Shown here: positions 14,610-23,221 of the stretch, in pieces
Layout: the number at the start of each line of letters is the position of its first letter
How positions within the stretch are numbered: the stretch's first letter is position 1
Position numbers and translations under genes: made by a program
NCBI GenBank assembly: GCA_902797185.1
Contig: CADBRV010000078.1
Location: 1-37,956, forward strand
DNA length: 37,956 bases
DNA from: an uncultured Lachnospiraceae bacterium
GTDB lineage: Bacteria > Bacillota > Clostridia > Lachnospirales > Lachnospiraceae
Direction: 5' to 3'
The notes under the pieces: model-generated
The model's database searches: none
Told to the model about the DNA's origin: nothing
What the model saw: only the letters and a program-made list of their open reading frames with translations

Positions 14610-16691
14610 TTATTTTTTGTTCCCGTTTCTCGAAGAAGCCCGTCTGGTGCCCGAAGAGCTCCGACCGCTTCTGGAAGAAGACCGGTTAGCTCCTGAAGAC
14701 CGGCTGGCTCCTGTGGATGGATGGCTGGAACCGGGATAGTATTTCTCCGTAGCCAGGAACTGCTGCCGCAGGGCATACTGGTTGCGAAGCCCTTTTACCC
14801 CTTCTGTACGGGAAGTGATGAATTTTTCCAGCTTTTCCATATATTCATCCGGTGTGACCGAACCTTCCGCCACATAGGAAAGCCCTTTTTCCCAGCTGGC
14901 CGTCAGCTCCGGGTTTAAAAGGGAACGGATGGAGGCTGCCGCCGTGTCATGGACCATCTCCCCTAGATGGGTGGGGAAAAGCACCTGGGTCTTCTTATTC
15001 AGTTCCAGGTAACGGATGTTCACCAGCTTTTTGAGGATTTCTGCCCGGGTGGCGCTGGTGCCGATGCCGGCTCCCTTGATCTGCTCCCTGAGCCCTTCAT
15101 CCTCGATGAGCTGGCCGGCATTTTCCATCGCAAGGATCATGGAACCGGAGGTATAACGCTTCGGCGGGGTGGTCTCCCCCTCTTTTATCGAAAGGGACTC
15201 GATCTGCACCATCTGGCCTTTCCGCAGCTTGGAAAGCTGTTCCAGAAGCCCCTGCCCCGGACGTTCCTTATTGTCATCAGAAGCAACCGTAAGATACCCT
15301 TCCTTGGTCAGGAAACGGGCAGAAAAGAAGAAGGATTCTGTCCCTGCTTTTGCCGTCATGGAGACTTTCGTATATTCCGCCGCCGGATAAAAAATGCTCA
15401 AAAACCGCCGCACGATCAGGTCATACACGTCCTGGTGCAGCTTGCCCAGCCTGCCCAGGTTCTGCAGACCCTGGCCGGTGGGCACCAGCGCATAGTGGTC
15501 GGTGATCTTTTTATCATCCACATACCTGGTCTTTTCCAAGCCCTTATATGCCTGCTGGTCCAAAACGGCCTTGGCAAATCCTGCTGCCGGGGCATAAGAA
15601 AGCAGCCCCTTGATATTGCGGTCAATTTCCTTTGCCACCGCGGTGGAGAGCACACGGGCGTCCGTCCTGGGGTAAGTCACCAGCCTCCGCTCATACAAAG
15701 TCTGGATGACCTGTAGGGTCTGGTCCGGCGTGATTTTATAACGCTTGGAGCATTCATTCTGGATCTCTGCCAGGTTAAACAATAGAGGCGGGTTCTTCTT
15801 TTCCTTCTTTTTGGAAAGCTCCGTAATCTGCGCAGGCAGCGGGAAAGTCTGCGTCATGTTTTCCATGGCGGCCTGGGCGTCTTCCCTGCGCAGGAAACCG
15901 TTTTCCTTATAAAGCTTGGGAGACTTGTAATATCTGGACCCCTCCACGGCGCGCCACTCCCCTTCCAGGGATTCCTCTCCCAGAGGGACCTTCGCCAGGA
16001 TCCGGAAAAAGGGCGTTTTCACAAAGGAGCGGATCTCCCGCTCCCGGCGCACCACCATGCCCAGCACGCAGGTCATGACCCTGCCTACGGATATGACCGT
16101 ATACCTGGCATGGCTGACGCTGGAAATCGTGCCGCCATACTGGAGGGTCAGCACCCGGGAAAAATTGATCCCCATCAGGTAGTCTTCCTTTGCGCGAAGA
16201 TATGCCGCGTCCGCCAGATGGTCGTAGGCATGGAGGGGCTTTGCCTCGCGGATGCCCCGCCGGATCTCTTCGTCGGTCTGGGAATCGATCCATACCCGGC
16301 GTTTGTCCTTGGTGTCCGGCACCTTGGCCATACGGTCCACCAAACGGTAAATATATTCTCCTTCCCGTCCTGAGTCCGTACATACATAAATCGCATCCAC
16401 GTCTGCCCGATTGAGCAGGCCGGATACGATTTTAAACTGCTTGGCCGCGCTGGGGATGACCTCGTACTTGTATTCCTTCGGAATAAAAGGGAGGGTCTCC
16501 ATCCGCCATTTCTTATATTTTTCGTCATAAGCATCCGGATAGCTCATCGTGACCAGATGCCCATAACACCAGGTCACGATGGTATTGTTCGCTTCCAGAT
16601 AGCCGTCCCGTTTTGCCGTATTTAATTTTAACGCTTTCGCGAAAGATTCCGCCACAGAAGGCTTTTCCGCGATAAAAACGGTTTTTCCCAT
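14610..16691 (-). CDS. topB: DNA topoisomerase III (type IA)
   Basis: 693 residues. The toprim part starts KTVFIAEKPSVAESFAKAL (Glu9) and holds TDSGREGEY (105-113), the TDxGREGE form found in Gram-positive TopB. The active-site tyrosine is Tyr340 in RRLVTYPRTDAR. GIGTSATRAEIL lies in the C-terminal part of the core. It relaxes and decatenates DNA through a transient 5'-phosphotyrosine link. From about residue 635 the tail is Ser/Arg/Gly-rich with no cysteines, so zinc fingers are absent; such basic tails can bind DNA. The gene starts nine bases after asd and is probably cotranscribed with it; no strong ribosome site is visible. Confidence 0.93.
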   Translation of the reverse strand: MGKTVFIAEKPSVAESFAKALKLNTAKRDGYLEANNTIVTWCYGHLVTMSYPDAYDEKYKKWRMETLPFIPKEYKYEVIPSAAKQFKIVSGLLNRADVDAIYVCTDSGREGEYIYRLVDRMAKVPDTKDKRRVWIDSQTDEEIRRGIREAKPLHAYDHLADAAYLRAKEDYLMGINFSRVLTLQYGGTISSVSHARYTVISVGRVMTCVLGMVVRREREIRSFVKTPFFRILAKVPLGEESLEGEWRAVEGSRYYKSPKLYKENGFLRREDAQAAMENMTQTFPLPAQITELSKKKEKKNPPLLFNLAEIQNECSKRYKITPDQTLQVIQTLYERRLVTYPRTDARVLSTAVAKEIDRNIKGLLSYAPAAGFAKAVLDQQAYKGLEKTRYVDDKKITDHYALVPTGQGLQNLGRLGKLHQDVYDLIVRRFLSIFYPAAEYTKVSMTAKAGTESFFFSARFLTKEGYLTVASDDNKERPGQGLLEQLSKLRKGQMVQIESLSIKEGETTPPKRYTSGSMILAMENAGQLIEDEGLREQIKGAGIGTSATRAEILKKLVNIRYLELNKKTQVLFPTHLGEMVHDTAAASIRSLLNPELTASWEKGLSYVAEGSVTPDEYMEKLEKFITSRTEGVKGLRNQYALRQQFLATEKYYPGSSHPSTGASRSSGANRSSSRSGRSSSGTRRASSRNGNKK

Positions 16692-16700
16692 TCTTAATAC

Positions 16701-17786
16701 TTATTTCTTCTCGATATATCCCAGTGCTACCAGCATCTCTGCGGACTCGATGGCCCCGCCTGCAGCACCTCGGATGGTATTGTGGGAAAGCCCCACAAAT
16801 TTATAATCAAACAACGAATCTTCCCTAAGGCGTCCCATAGAAACGCCCATGCCGTGTTCATAGTCCACGTCCAGGCGTACCTGCGGCCGGTCATCCTCTT
16901 CCATGTAACGGATGAACTGCTTCGGCGCGCTGGGGAGTTTGAGCTCCTGGGGCTTTCCGGAATAAGAATTCCAGAGGTCGATAATCTCCTGCTTCTCCGG
17001 CTTCTTCTCAAAGTTGACGAAGACAGCCGCGGTATGGCCGTTCAGTACCGGTACACGGATGCACTGTGCCGTAATCAGCGGGGCATCCGCCTTTACGATC
17101 TTGCCGTTCTCGATCCTGCCCCACAGGCGCAGCGGTTCGTCTTCGCTCTTTGCTTCCTCGCCGCCGATGTAAGGGATAACGTTGCCGACCATTTCCGGCC
17201 ATTCCTTAAAGGTCTTGCCCGCGCCGGAGATTGCCTGGTAGGTGCAGACCGCTACCTGCTTGATGCCAAACTGGCGGATGGCATGCAGTGCCGGGGTGTA
17301 GCTCTGGATGGAGCAGTTCGGTTTTACAGCGACGAAGCCGCGCTTTGTGCCAAGGCGCTTCCTCTGGAACGGGATAATCTCGTAATGCTCCGGGTTGATT
17401 TCCGGCACGACCATCGGGACATCCGGCGTCCAGCGGTGCGCGCTGTTGTTGGAAACCACCGGGGTCTCGGTCTTGGCATAGGCATCCTCGAACTGGCGGA
17501 TTTCTTCCTTGGTCATATCTACCGCGCTGAAACAGAAGTCTACTTCAGAGGAAATCTTTTCAATCTCATGCAGGTCCTGAACGACGATCTTCTTTGCCTT
17601 TTCCGGGATCTCATTGTCCATTTTCCATCTGCCGGACACTGCCTCTTCGTAAGTCATGCCTGCGCTTCGTTTGCTGGCCGCGATATTGGTTACTTCGAAC
17701 CAGGGATGGTCTGCCAGAAGGGAAATGAACCTCTGTCCCACCATTCCGGTGCCGCCTAATATAGCCACTTTAAATTTTTCACTCAT
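16701..17786 (-). CDS. asd: Aspartate-semialdehyde dehydrogenase
   Basis: 361 residues from the ATG at 17786 (GGAGG eight bases upstream); the ATG at 17801 is too close to that site. NADP-binding GGTGMVGQRF (11-20), FCFSAVD (84-90), catalytic Cys158 in KPNCSIQSY, ISGAGK, and NGHTAAVFV (active-site His) are visible. It converts aspartyl phosphate to aspartate semialdehyde, feeding lysine, diaminopimelate, threonine and methionine synthesis. Sequence style (long, NCSIQ) fits the archaeal/fungal-like branch of the family found in many Clostridia rather than the E. coli type. It is first of an asd-topB unit with its own promoter and a 140-base leader. Confidence 0.93.
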   Translation of the reverse strand: MSEKFKVAILGGTGMVGQRFISLLADHPWFEVTNIAASKRSAGMTYEEAVSGRWKMDNEIPEKAKKIVVQDLHEIEKISSEVDFCFSAVDMTKEEIRQFEDAYAKTETPVVSNNSAHRWTPDVPMVVPEINPEHYEIIPFQRKRLGTKRGFVAVKPNCSIQSYTPALHAIRQFGIKQVAVCTYQAISGAGKTFKEWPEMVGNVIPYIGGEEAKSEDEPLRLWGRIENGKIVKADAPLITAQCIRVPVLNGHTAAVFVNFEKKPEKQEIIDLWNSYSGKPQELKLPSAPKQFIRYMEEDDRPQVRLDVDYEHGMGVSMGRLREDSLFDYKFVGLSHNTIRGAAGGAIESAEMLVALGYIEKK

Positions 17787-17836
17787 GAGTCCTGCCTCCA
17801 TCGCTTCCTGTCATCGCCTTCAAGGGGATAACCCCG

Positions 17837-17873
17837 GCCACGCCTCGCACATAATGCATTTTCATGGCGTGGC
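17837..17873. repeat. Dispersed hairpin, copy A (GCCACGCC/GGCGTGGC)
   Basis: Perfect 8-bp arms 17837-17844 and 17866-17873, 21-base loop with inner GCA/TGC pairing. It lies inside the predicted asd leader. The same stem positions covary with copies B and C. Confidence 0.65.
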
Positions 17874-17925
17874 AGCTGCTGATTGTCTTTTCTTTGCGGA
17901 CATTTGTCTTTTCCGTATGAACTAC

Positions 17926-17954
17926 ATCTTACTCTTCTATATTTGGAATTGCAA
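17926..17954 (-). promoter_or_regulatory. Sigma-A type promoter for asd-topB
   Basis: On the minus strand TTGCAA (17954-17949), 17-base spacer, TAAGAT (17931-17926). The leader is about 135 bases and contains hairpin copy A. Confidence 0.65.
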
Positions 17955-18104
17955 CCGGCAAATTCTGATATTTTGATCACTTCCGGCATATCACTTGCCG
18001 TGATTTCATACAACGCCTAGCGGGCCAAACCTTACAGCAGGATCCAGCTTCTCCGGACCAAATCTATGATATAGCTGCTTCGATCCTTAAACCTTCTGCA
18101 AGTC

Positions 18105-19946
18105 TTAGATCTGGTCCTGCCAGTCCTGGGTCAGGTATGCGGTATATTCCGCGATGACAGCCTCCATGGCGTCTTTCCCGGGCGCGCCCACTGTGTTCCT
18201 CCTGTCTACGCAGGTCTTGAGTGCGATTGCATCATACACATCCTCGTCGAAAGCGTCGCTGAACTGCCTCAGCTCTTCCAGGCTCATGTCATCAATCGGC
18301 TTCTTGTTCTGGATGCCGTAAAGCACGACCCTGCCGATAATGCTGTGGGCGTCACGGAACGGGATGCCCTTGCCCACCAGGTAGTCAGCCGCGTCGGTGG
18401 CATTGGTAAAGCCATGCTTTGCACTCTCTTCCATGCGCTCTTTGTTGAACTTCATCGTTGCCAGCATGTCGGCAAACAATGTCAGGCAGTCCTTTACGGT
18501 ATCGATGGCATCGAATGCCACTTCCTTGTCTTCCTGCATGTCCTTGTTGTAAGCCAGCGGGATGCCCTTCATGGTGGTCAGGATGGACATCAGGGCGCCA
18601 TATACACGGCCGGTCTTGCCACGCACCAGCTCGGCGATATCCGGGTTTTTCTTCTGAGGCATGATACTGCTGCCTGTGCTGTAGGCATCGTCGATTTCCA
18701 CGAACTGATATTCGTTGGAATTCCAGAGGATGATTTCCTCGGAAAACCGGGACAGATGCATCTGGATTTCGCTTAAGGCAGCCAGAAAGTCGATCAGGTA
18801 ATCCCGGTCGGAAACGCCGTCCATGCTGTTTAAGGTCGGGCCATAGAAACCAAGGACCTGTGCGGTGTAATTACGGTCCAAAGGATAAGTCGTCCCCGCA
18901 AATGCGCCGGACCCCAGCGGGCAGTAATTCATCCTGCGGTAAAGGTCCTCCAGGCGGCTCCTGTCCCTCTTGAACATTTCAAAATAGGCTCCCAGATGGT
19001 GTGCCAAAGTCGTCGGCTGCGCCTTCTGCAGATGGGTAAAGCCCGGCATGATGGTTTCGGTATGCTGCTTCATCAGGGTAAAAATAACTTCCATCAGGTC
19101 CAGCACCAGGTGGTCAGTTTCCAGCACCTCGCCGCGGATGTACATCCTCATGTCCAGCGCAACCTGGTCGTTACGGCTGCGGCCGGTGTGGACTTTCTTG
19201 CCGGTATCCCCGAGGCGCGCGATCAGCTGTGCTTCCACAAAGGAATGGATGTCTTCATAAGCATCGGTAATCTCCAGCTTTCCATCCGCGATCTCGGACT
19301 GGATTTCACTCAAAGCATGGATGATGCTTTCGCTTTCTTCCTTCGTCAGCACGCCGACCTTGCCCAGCATGGAAGCGTGTGCCATGCTGCCTAAAATATC
19401 CTGGTAATACAGGCGGCGGTCAAAGCGGATGGAAGCATTGAAGTCGTAAACTTTTTTATCCGTAGGCTTGGTAAAGCGTCCGCCCCAAAGGTTGGCCTTC
19501 TTTTCCTCTTCGTCACCCTTGCCTTCTTCTTCCAGCTCTTCTTCGGTCTCGAATTTGGCTTTGGCATGATTTAAATGGAGCACGTCCGGACCCTTTTCTT
19601 CTTCGTCCTGCCCGCCATCCTTGGAAAGGCCCTGGCCGGGGGCTCCATTCCCGGAAGCTCCTGCAGCCTGGTCCTGGGCATTTTTGCCTGCGTTATCCTG
19701 GCCTGCGCCGCCTTGGGCATCTCCACCCTGGGCTGCTTTGCCTTCTTCCGCCTGTTTCCTCGCCTCTTCCAGCTTTTTCTTCTCGGCAGCCTCTTCTTCC
19801 TGCTGTTTGTGCAGCAGGAACAGGTTCATCTGCTCCTCCGCAGTCTCGGCTTCCATCTCCTGGCCGTCCACCATGGCGGAAATCTTCCCGTTTTTCTCCA
19901 TGTGGTCCATCATTTCAAAGATCCTGCTTCTGAAATCGTCCGCCAT
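18105..19946 (-). CDS. argH: Argininosuccinate lyase with 150-residue N-terminal extension
   Basis: 613 residues; normal ArgH is about 460. The enzyme proper begins at LWGGRF (153-158), the usual N-terminus. HTGRSRNDQVALDMR and the signature GSSIMPQKKNPD (flexible loop with the catalytic Ser) are intact, so it should cleave argininosuccinate to arginine and fumarate. Residues 1-150 are extra: a helical start (MADDFRSRIFEMMDHMEKNG), a Glu/Lys/Ala coiled-coil stretch (45-70), a Gly/Gln/Ala-rich disordered part (71-112) and an acidic linker (113-150). No Met lies near LWGGRF to give a normal-length product. argG is not adjacent. The extension's role is unknown. Confidence 0.92.
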   Translation of the reverse strand: MADDFRSRIFEMMDHMEKNGKISAMVDGQEMEAETAEEQMNLFLLHKQQEEEAAEKKKLEEARKQAEEGKAAQGGDAQGGAGQDNAGKNAQDQAAGASGNGAPGQGLSKDGGQDEEEKGPDVLHLNHAKAKFETEEELEEEGKGDEEEKKANLWGGRFTKPTDKKVYDFNASIRFDRRLYYQDILGSMAHASMLGKVGVLTKEESESIIHALSEIQSEIADGKLEITDAYEDIHSFVEAQLIARLGDTGKKVHTGRSRNDQVALDMRMYIRGEVLETDHLVLDLMEVIFTLMKQHTETIMPGFTHLQKAQPTTLAHHLGAYFEMFKRDRSRLEDLYRRMNYCPLGSGAFAGTTYPLDRNYTAQVLGFYGPTLNSMDGVSDRDYLIDFLAALSEIQMHLSRFSEEIILWNSNEYQFVEIDDAYSTGSSIMPQKKNPDIAELVRGKTGRVYGALMSILTTMKGIPLAYNKDMQEDKEVAFDAIDTVKDCLTLFADMLATMKFNKERMEESAKHGFTNATDAADYLVGKGIPFRDAHSIIGRVVLYGIQNKKPIDDMSLEELRQFSDAFDEDVYDAIALKTCVDRRNTVGAPGKDAMEAVIAEYTAYLTQDWQDQI

Positions 19947-20029
19947 TTATCGTCCCTTTATCCTTTCGTCTGGTCCTCTTGTTACACAGCTTTATATTCT
20001 TGCAGTTTATGCCTTAATTCTGGTTTAAA

Positions 20030-20115
20030 TTCTTTGGCTCTGGCTTGTTTGCCCTGGCATATTTACTTTGACATTTCTGCCTGGCATCTTTGCCTGGGTG
20101 CGCTTTTTGTGCCTT
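20030..20115. repeat. Degenerate tandem repeat in the queH-argH gap
   Basis: TTTGCC(C)TGGCAT-like units recur three or more times (around 20048, 20078 and 20092) with a period near 20-36 bases in the 180-base gap upstream of argH. It is too degenerate to define a unit with confidence. Confidence 0.35.
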
Positions 20116-20126
20116 TTTGCTAATGT

Positions 20127-20831
20127 TTAACGTCCCAACGTTTCATGTTCAAGCACTTCCAGCTCCTGCTCTTTCCGCTTTTCTTCGTGCTCCTGCGCCT
20201 TCTGCGCCCGGCGCTCTTCGCTCTGCTTTTTGGAAAAAACGCAGCCGCAGAAATCCTGCCGGTACAACCCATATTCCGCGGAAAGCTCGATGGAACGTTT
20301 ATAACCATCTTTCTTTTTAAAATCCGATGGGAGCAGGGGCACGCCGAATTCCTTCGAAACCTCTTCCCCGATCTCGTTGAGCTTCTGCGCGCTTTTCAGC
20401 GGGCTGATGGTCAGCGTGGTCGTAAAATAATCACAGCCTAAGATTTTCGCACAGTACGCTGCTTCCCGAAGCCGCATCCTGTAGCAGGCAAAACACCGCT
20501 CCCCGCCTTCCGGCACATCCTCCATGCCCTTTGCCATGGCGAAAAATTCTTCCGGATGGTAAGGTCCTTCCAAAAACCGCACCGGGTGCTTCTGGGGCAG
20601 GACGCAGAGCAGCCTCTTTACCTCTTCCACCCGCTTGTCATATTCCTCTTTCGGGGAAATATTCGGGTTGTAATAGAGCAGCGTAATCTTAAAATCTTCC
20701 GTCAGCTTCTCTAACACCGCGCTGCTGCAAGGCGCGCAGCAGCTGTGCAGGAGGAGGCTTGGCACATGCCCGTCTTCCTTCTCCCGCGCGATGATTTGTT
20801 CCATTTCTTTTTGATAATTCCTTTTAGCCAT
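20127..20831 (-). CDS. queH: Epoxyqueuosine reductase QueH
   Basis: 234 residues. Cysteine motifs of the QueH (DUF208) family are present: LLLHSCCAPCSS near the N-terminus, RCFACYRMRL in the middle and FCGCVFS near residue 200. These cysteines bind the iron-sulfur cluster and a further metal. QueH makes queuosine from epoxyqueuosine in tRNA, replacing QueG. The C-terminus adds a charged helical tail. The ATG at 20831 lies only about 10 bases from the predicted -10 (20846-20841), with no ribosome site, so the message may be leaderless. Met10 at 20804, with AAAAGGA upstream, is the alternative start. Confidence 0.91.
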   Translation of the reverse strand: MAKRNYQKEMEQIIAREKEDGHVPSLLLHSCCAPCSSAVLEKLTEDFKITLLYYNPNISPKEEYDKRVEEVKRLLCVLPQKHPVRFLEGPYHPEEFFAMAKGMEDVPEGGERCFACYRMRLREAAYCAKILGCDYFTTTLTISPLKSAQKLNEIGEEVSKEFGVPLLPSDFKKKDGYKRSIELSAEYGLYRQDFCGCVFSKKQSEERRAQKAQEHEEKRKEQELEVLEHETLGR

Positions 20832-20840
20832 ATGGAATAT

Positions 20841-20869
20841 AGTTTACATTATTTAAAGAGAAAACACAA
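20841..20869 (-). promoter_or_regulatory. Promoter for queH, possibly giving a leaderless message
   Basis: On the minus strand TTGTGT (20869-20864), 17-base spacer, TAAACT (20846-20841). Transcription would start near 20834, only a few bases before the annotated ATG at 20831. Confidence 0.5.
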
Positions 20870-20920
20870 ACCGGGTAAGTAAAGGCTCTGAGATTCTTGG
20901 GGATAAAGCTGCCGGCATAC

Positions 20921-21880
20921 TTACAACAGGATGATGTCAAATTCCTGGGGCTGCCTGGTGCAGGCAGTAAAAACGGAATGTTCAAACCTCACCTGGTAGT
21001 AATAAAACGTCCCCTCCTCTTCTTCGTCGAAAGCCTGCCCTGCACTTACTGAAATGGATCGTCCCTCGCTTACTGATTTGGATTGCCCTTCACTTACTGA
21101 TCTGGATTGCCCTTCACTTACAATAATAGATGTTCCATTGGCACCATCTTCTGATCGATCTTCTTTCCGGCGTTCTTCGTCCCGGTGCCATTGCCCTTTC
21201 TCTGCCGACAGCTCTAAGGAGTTTAACTCCCTTTGGGAGTCCAGCACCTGCTGAAAGACCGGCGCGAAGGAACGCTCCACCAGCCCCCTGGAAAGCCCTT
21301 CCCCGGTCTGTTTGGCACGGCTTTCTTTCATGGTCCAAAGGGACAGGAAGCGCATCCGCTGCTCCTGTGAAATACCGGCTTCCAATACCAGCTTCTGCTC
21401 CTCTTGCGGCAGGCGGGCAATAACCCTTTGGGAAACGTTCCGGTCGCTTTCCAGATCAAAGCCGATCTCCTGGAAGGAAAAAGCGACACCGGCATATTTC
21501 TTTCCATCCGAAAAATTGAAGTAATGGGAAGTGTCTGGAATATCTTTCTTCTCCAATCTGTCTTCTTTCCTAATTTTTGGCTTATCTTCCCCGGGCCTGG
21601 CCCTGCCTTCCTCAAACCCGGGTTTGCCTTTCTCTATTTCATCATCGATTTTGCCAGCCCCAGATTCTCCATCTCCGGATCCTGCTCTCAAATAGGGCTT
21701 TCCCTTTTCCGAACGGAAGAAATCCTCTTCCCTCGGCGAAAAACTCCAAAGCCTGGAAAAGCCTTTTCTCAAAAGCTGTTTTTTTACCTTTTCACTCTCC
21801 GCTTTCCGGTCTTCCGCCGACGGGATCTCTGCCAGCAGGATAAGGCCTTTTTTCTTTTTCTTTCCTATGCCATTCTGCAT
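20921..21880 (-). CDS. 4'-phosphopantetheinyl transferase (Sfp type) with two low-complexity insertions
   Basis: 319 residues, longer than the usual 210-240. Family motifs are GKPYL (60-64), HYFNFSDG (119-126, the usual HFNxSHS), IGFDLES (139-145, metal-binding Asp142 and Glu144) and LWTMKESRAKQTGEG (181-195, Glu186 and Lys190). It should transfer phosphopantetheine from CoA to a carrier protein. About 50 charged residues (66-115) are inserted between GKPYL and HYFNFS, and residues 235-282 hold a charged stretch plus tandem octapeptides SVSEGQSK. The His of SHS is replaced (FSDG), which may lower activity. No carrier-protein or synthase gene is near. It may be the cell's AcpS substitute or serve a distant pathway. 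Confidence 0.82.
   Translation of the reverse strand: MQNGIGKKKKKGLILLAEIPSAEDRKAESEKVKKQLLRKGFSRLWSFSPREEDFFRSEKGKPYLRAGSGDGESGAGKIDDEIEKGKPGFEEGRARPGEDKPKIRKEDRLEKKDIPDTSHYFNFSDGKKYAGVAFSFQEIGFDLESDRNVSQRVIARLPQEEQKLVLEAGISQEQRMRFLSLWTMKESRAKQTGEGLSRGLVERSFAPVFQQVLDSQRELNSLELSAEKGQWHRDEERRKEDRSEDGANGTSIIVSEGQSRSVSEGQSKSVSEGRSISVSAGQAFDEEEEGTFYYYQVRFEHSVFTACTRQPQEFDIILL
21043..21121. repeat. 24-bp tandem coding repeat in the phosphopantetheinyl transferase gene
   Basis: Units 21043-21066, 21067-21090 and 21091-21114, with a partial fourth from 21115, share CTTACTGATNTGGATTGCCC. They code on the minus strand for SVSEGQSK-like octapeptides. The length is a multiple of three, so copy changes keep the frame. 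Confidence 0.88.
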
Positions 21881-21925
21881 GTTTCAATATTCCTCTGCCA
21901 AAACCTTCCTACCAGATTCCTATTC

Positions 21926-21957
21926 CCTTGCAGGCCTGTCAGGAGGACATTGCAAGG
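21926..21957. repeat. Inverted repeat between the TraX-like and PPTase genes
   Basis: CCTTGCA (21926-21932) and TGCAAGG (21951-21957) pair perfectly around an 18-base loop. No T-run follows. It lies in a 138-base gap with no other feature seen. Confidence 0.4.
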
Positions 21958-22018
21958 CAACATGATTAATTTCCATTTTCCTACGAAGAACCGCCATTCA
22001 TCTGCCCTGGGTCATTTT

Positions 22019-22825
22019 CTAAAACGGCAGGAAGAAAAACCGGATACAGAAAATCACCATCAGATGGCAGGGATAGAAGAAATAGAAGAACCACCGGCTC
22101 CCCTTTTTGCCTTCTTTTCCATGATAAAAAGAAACCAGTGCCACATCCGCCAAAGCAATAAACTCAATGGGGGAACTGAAAATCCCTAAGATCAAGACGA
22201 TAGAGAGCATTTCCCAAACAGGGCTTCCGGTTTTCCGGACAAAGTAAGCCGCGATGATGGCTGCCACCCCGGCAGCATCATAGTCGGTTGAAAAGAACCA
22301 CCCGGCGGCGCATCCTCCTGCGCAGATCACCGCGCAAAGCAGGATGCAGAGCCCCAATTTTGATTCCGCATAATAATGGATGACCTCATCCAGAAGGTAC
22401 ATGCATAAAAAGCCGAAAAACAGTGTAAAAAATACATTCTGGTTGGCGGGAGAGAAAAGATGTCCCTGGCGGATTTCACTGTCCGGCAGGCACAAAGCCA
22501 GGTCAAACGGGATGTCCGACACCAGGCTGAAAATGCCCAGGCGGATAAGATAAGACTTCCGGCTGTGGGTATAATGGAACCCTTCCGCCAGAAGGAAAAT
22601 AAAGAGCGGGAACGCCAGCCTGCCAATGCTGCGCAGGACCATGTCAAAATTGTACAGAGAATCGCTATTATTTACACTGCCATATTGGAGCGCATATTCT
22701 ACAATGCCCGCCCCTACATGGTCAATCGCCATCGTAACGATCGCCAGCCATTTCAGGAAATGCCCGGTCACCTGCCGGCCGCTATAAACCTGCGATGCCC
22801 CATTGCCCGTGATAGAAACTTCCAT
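22019..22825 (-). CDS. TraX-like integral membrane protein
   Basis: 268 residues, about seven to eight hydrophobic segments. FLKWLAIVTMAIDHVGAG near the N-terminus, IGRLAFPLFIFLLAEGF, and FFYPCHLMVIFCIRFFF at the C-terminus are hallmarks of the TraX family (F-pilin acetylase relatives, acyltransferase-3-like). Chromosomal Firmicute homologues are not tied to conjugation, and no transfer genes are here; an acyltransferase role at the membrane is a guess. AAAGGAG lies eight bases before the ATG. It follows the 125-residue gene by 18 bases and is probably cotranscribed with it. Confidence 0.87.
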   Translation of the reverse strand: MEVSITGNGASQVYSGRQVTGHFLKWLAIVTMAIDHVGAGIVEYALQYGSVNNSDSLYNFDMVLRSIGRLAFPLFIFLLAEGFHYTHSRKSYLIRLGIFSLVSDIPFDLALCLPDSEIRQGHLFSPANQNVFFTLFFGFLCMYLLDEVIHYYAESKLGLCILLCAVICAGGCAAGWFFSTDYDAAGVAAIIAAYFVRKTGSPVWEMLSIVLILGIFSSPIEFIALADVALVSFYHGKEGKKGSRWFFYFFYPCHLMVIFCIRFFFLPF

Positions 22826-22843
22826 AAAACAAGCTCCTTTCCC

Positions 22844-23221
22844 TCATACCCCCAATAGGATGGATTCTTCCAGGCCGGTTTCATCATCAAATGCGCGGAT
22901 CATAATATCCCTGTCCGGATGAATGGTTCCAGACCGCCACCACTTACAATTGGCGGATATCCTGGTACCCAAGACGAATGAACGACCTTCTGCCAAAAAA
23001 CCTGCCACTGGTTTACAATCGTACCATCTTGCTCCTGCTATGTCTATTGAGGGATATCCTGAAAAGAGAGAAAAGTTACCTCTTCCTAATATGCCGTAAC
23101 AGAAAGCTGTGGCTTTCGAAAATATGCGGTATCGATAAGCCTCGTCCTTCAAAAACGAAGGCTGTCCCGTACCGGACGCGATATTTCCATTGGCACCATT
23201 TTTCACATCCAAAGCTCCCAT
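22844..23221 (-). CDS. Small protein, 125 residues, unknown function
   Basis: No family recognised. The ATG has AGGGAG five bases upstream, a convincing ribosome site, and the stop lies 18 bases before the TraX-like gene. The sequence is mixed: polar and Gly/Asn-rich start (MGALDVKNGANGNIASG), a central part with aromatic and Gly residues (FCYGILGRGNFSLFSGYPSI), then FVLGTRISANCKWWRSG and an acidic end. No membrane span or signal peptide. It could be a real lineage-specific gene or a decayed one; the ribosome site favours real. Codon use looks less biased than in the neighbours. Confidence 0.5.
   Translation of the reverse strand: MGALDVKNGANGNIASGTGQPSFLKDEAYRYRIFSKATAFCYGILGRGNFSLFSGYPSIDIAGARWYDCKPVAGFLAEGRSFVLGTRISANCKWWRSGTIHPDRDIMIRAFDDETGLEESILLGV

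Larger units (their letters stand above)
17787..18104. other. Gap between argH and asd, 318 bases
   Basis: No gene seen. It holds the asd promoter (17926-17954), the hairpin copy A in the asd leader (17837-17873), and a short inverted repeat CGGCA/TGCCG near 17985-18001. No terminator with a T-run is visible after argH, and no riboswitch family is recognised. Confidence 0.5.

Noticed and set aside
21043..21121. CRISPR-like short repeats
   Set aside because: The repeats are directly adjacent without unique spacers and code for an octapeptide in frame.
22019..22825. Evidence for a conjugative element from the TraX-like and CwlT-like proteins
   Set aside because: No relaxase, coupling protein, integrase or attachment repeats are visible; both families occur as chromosomal genes in Firmicutes.
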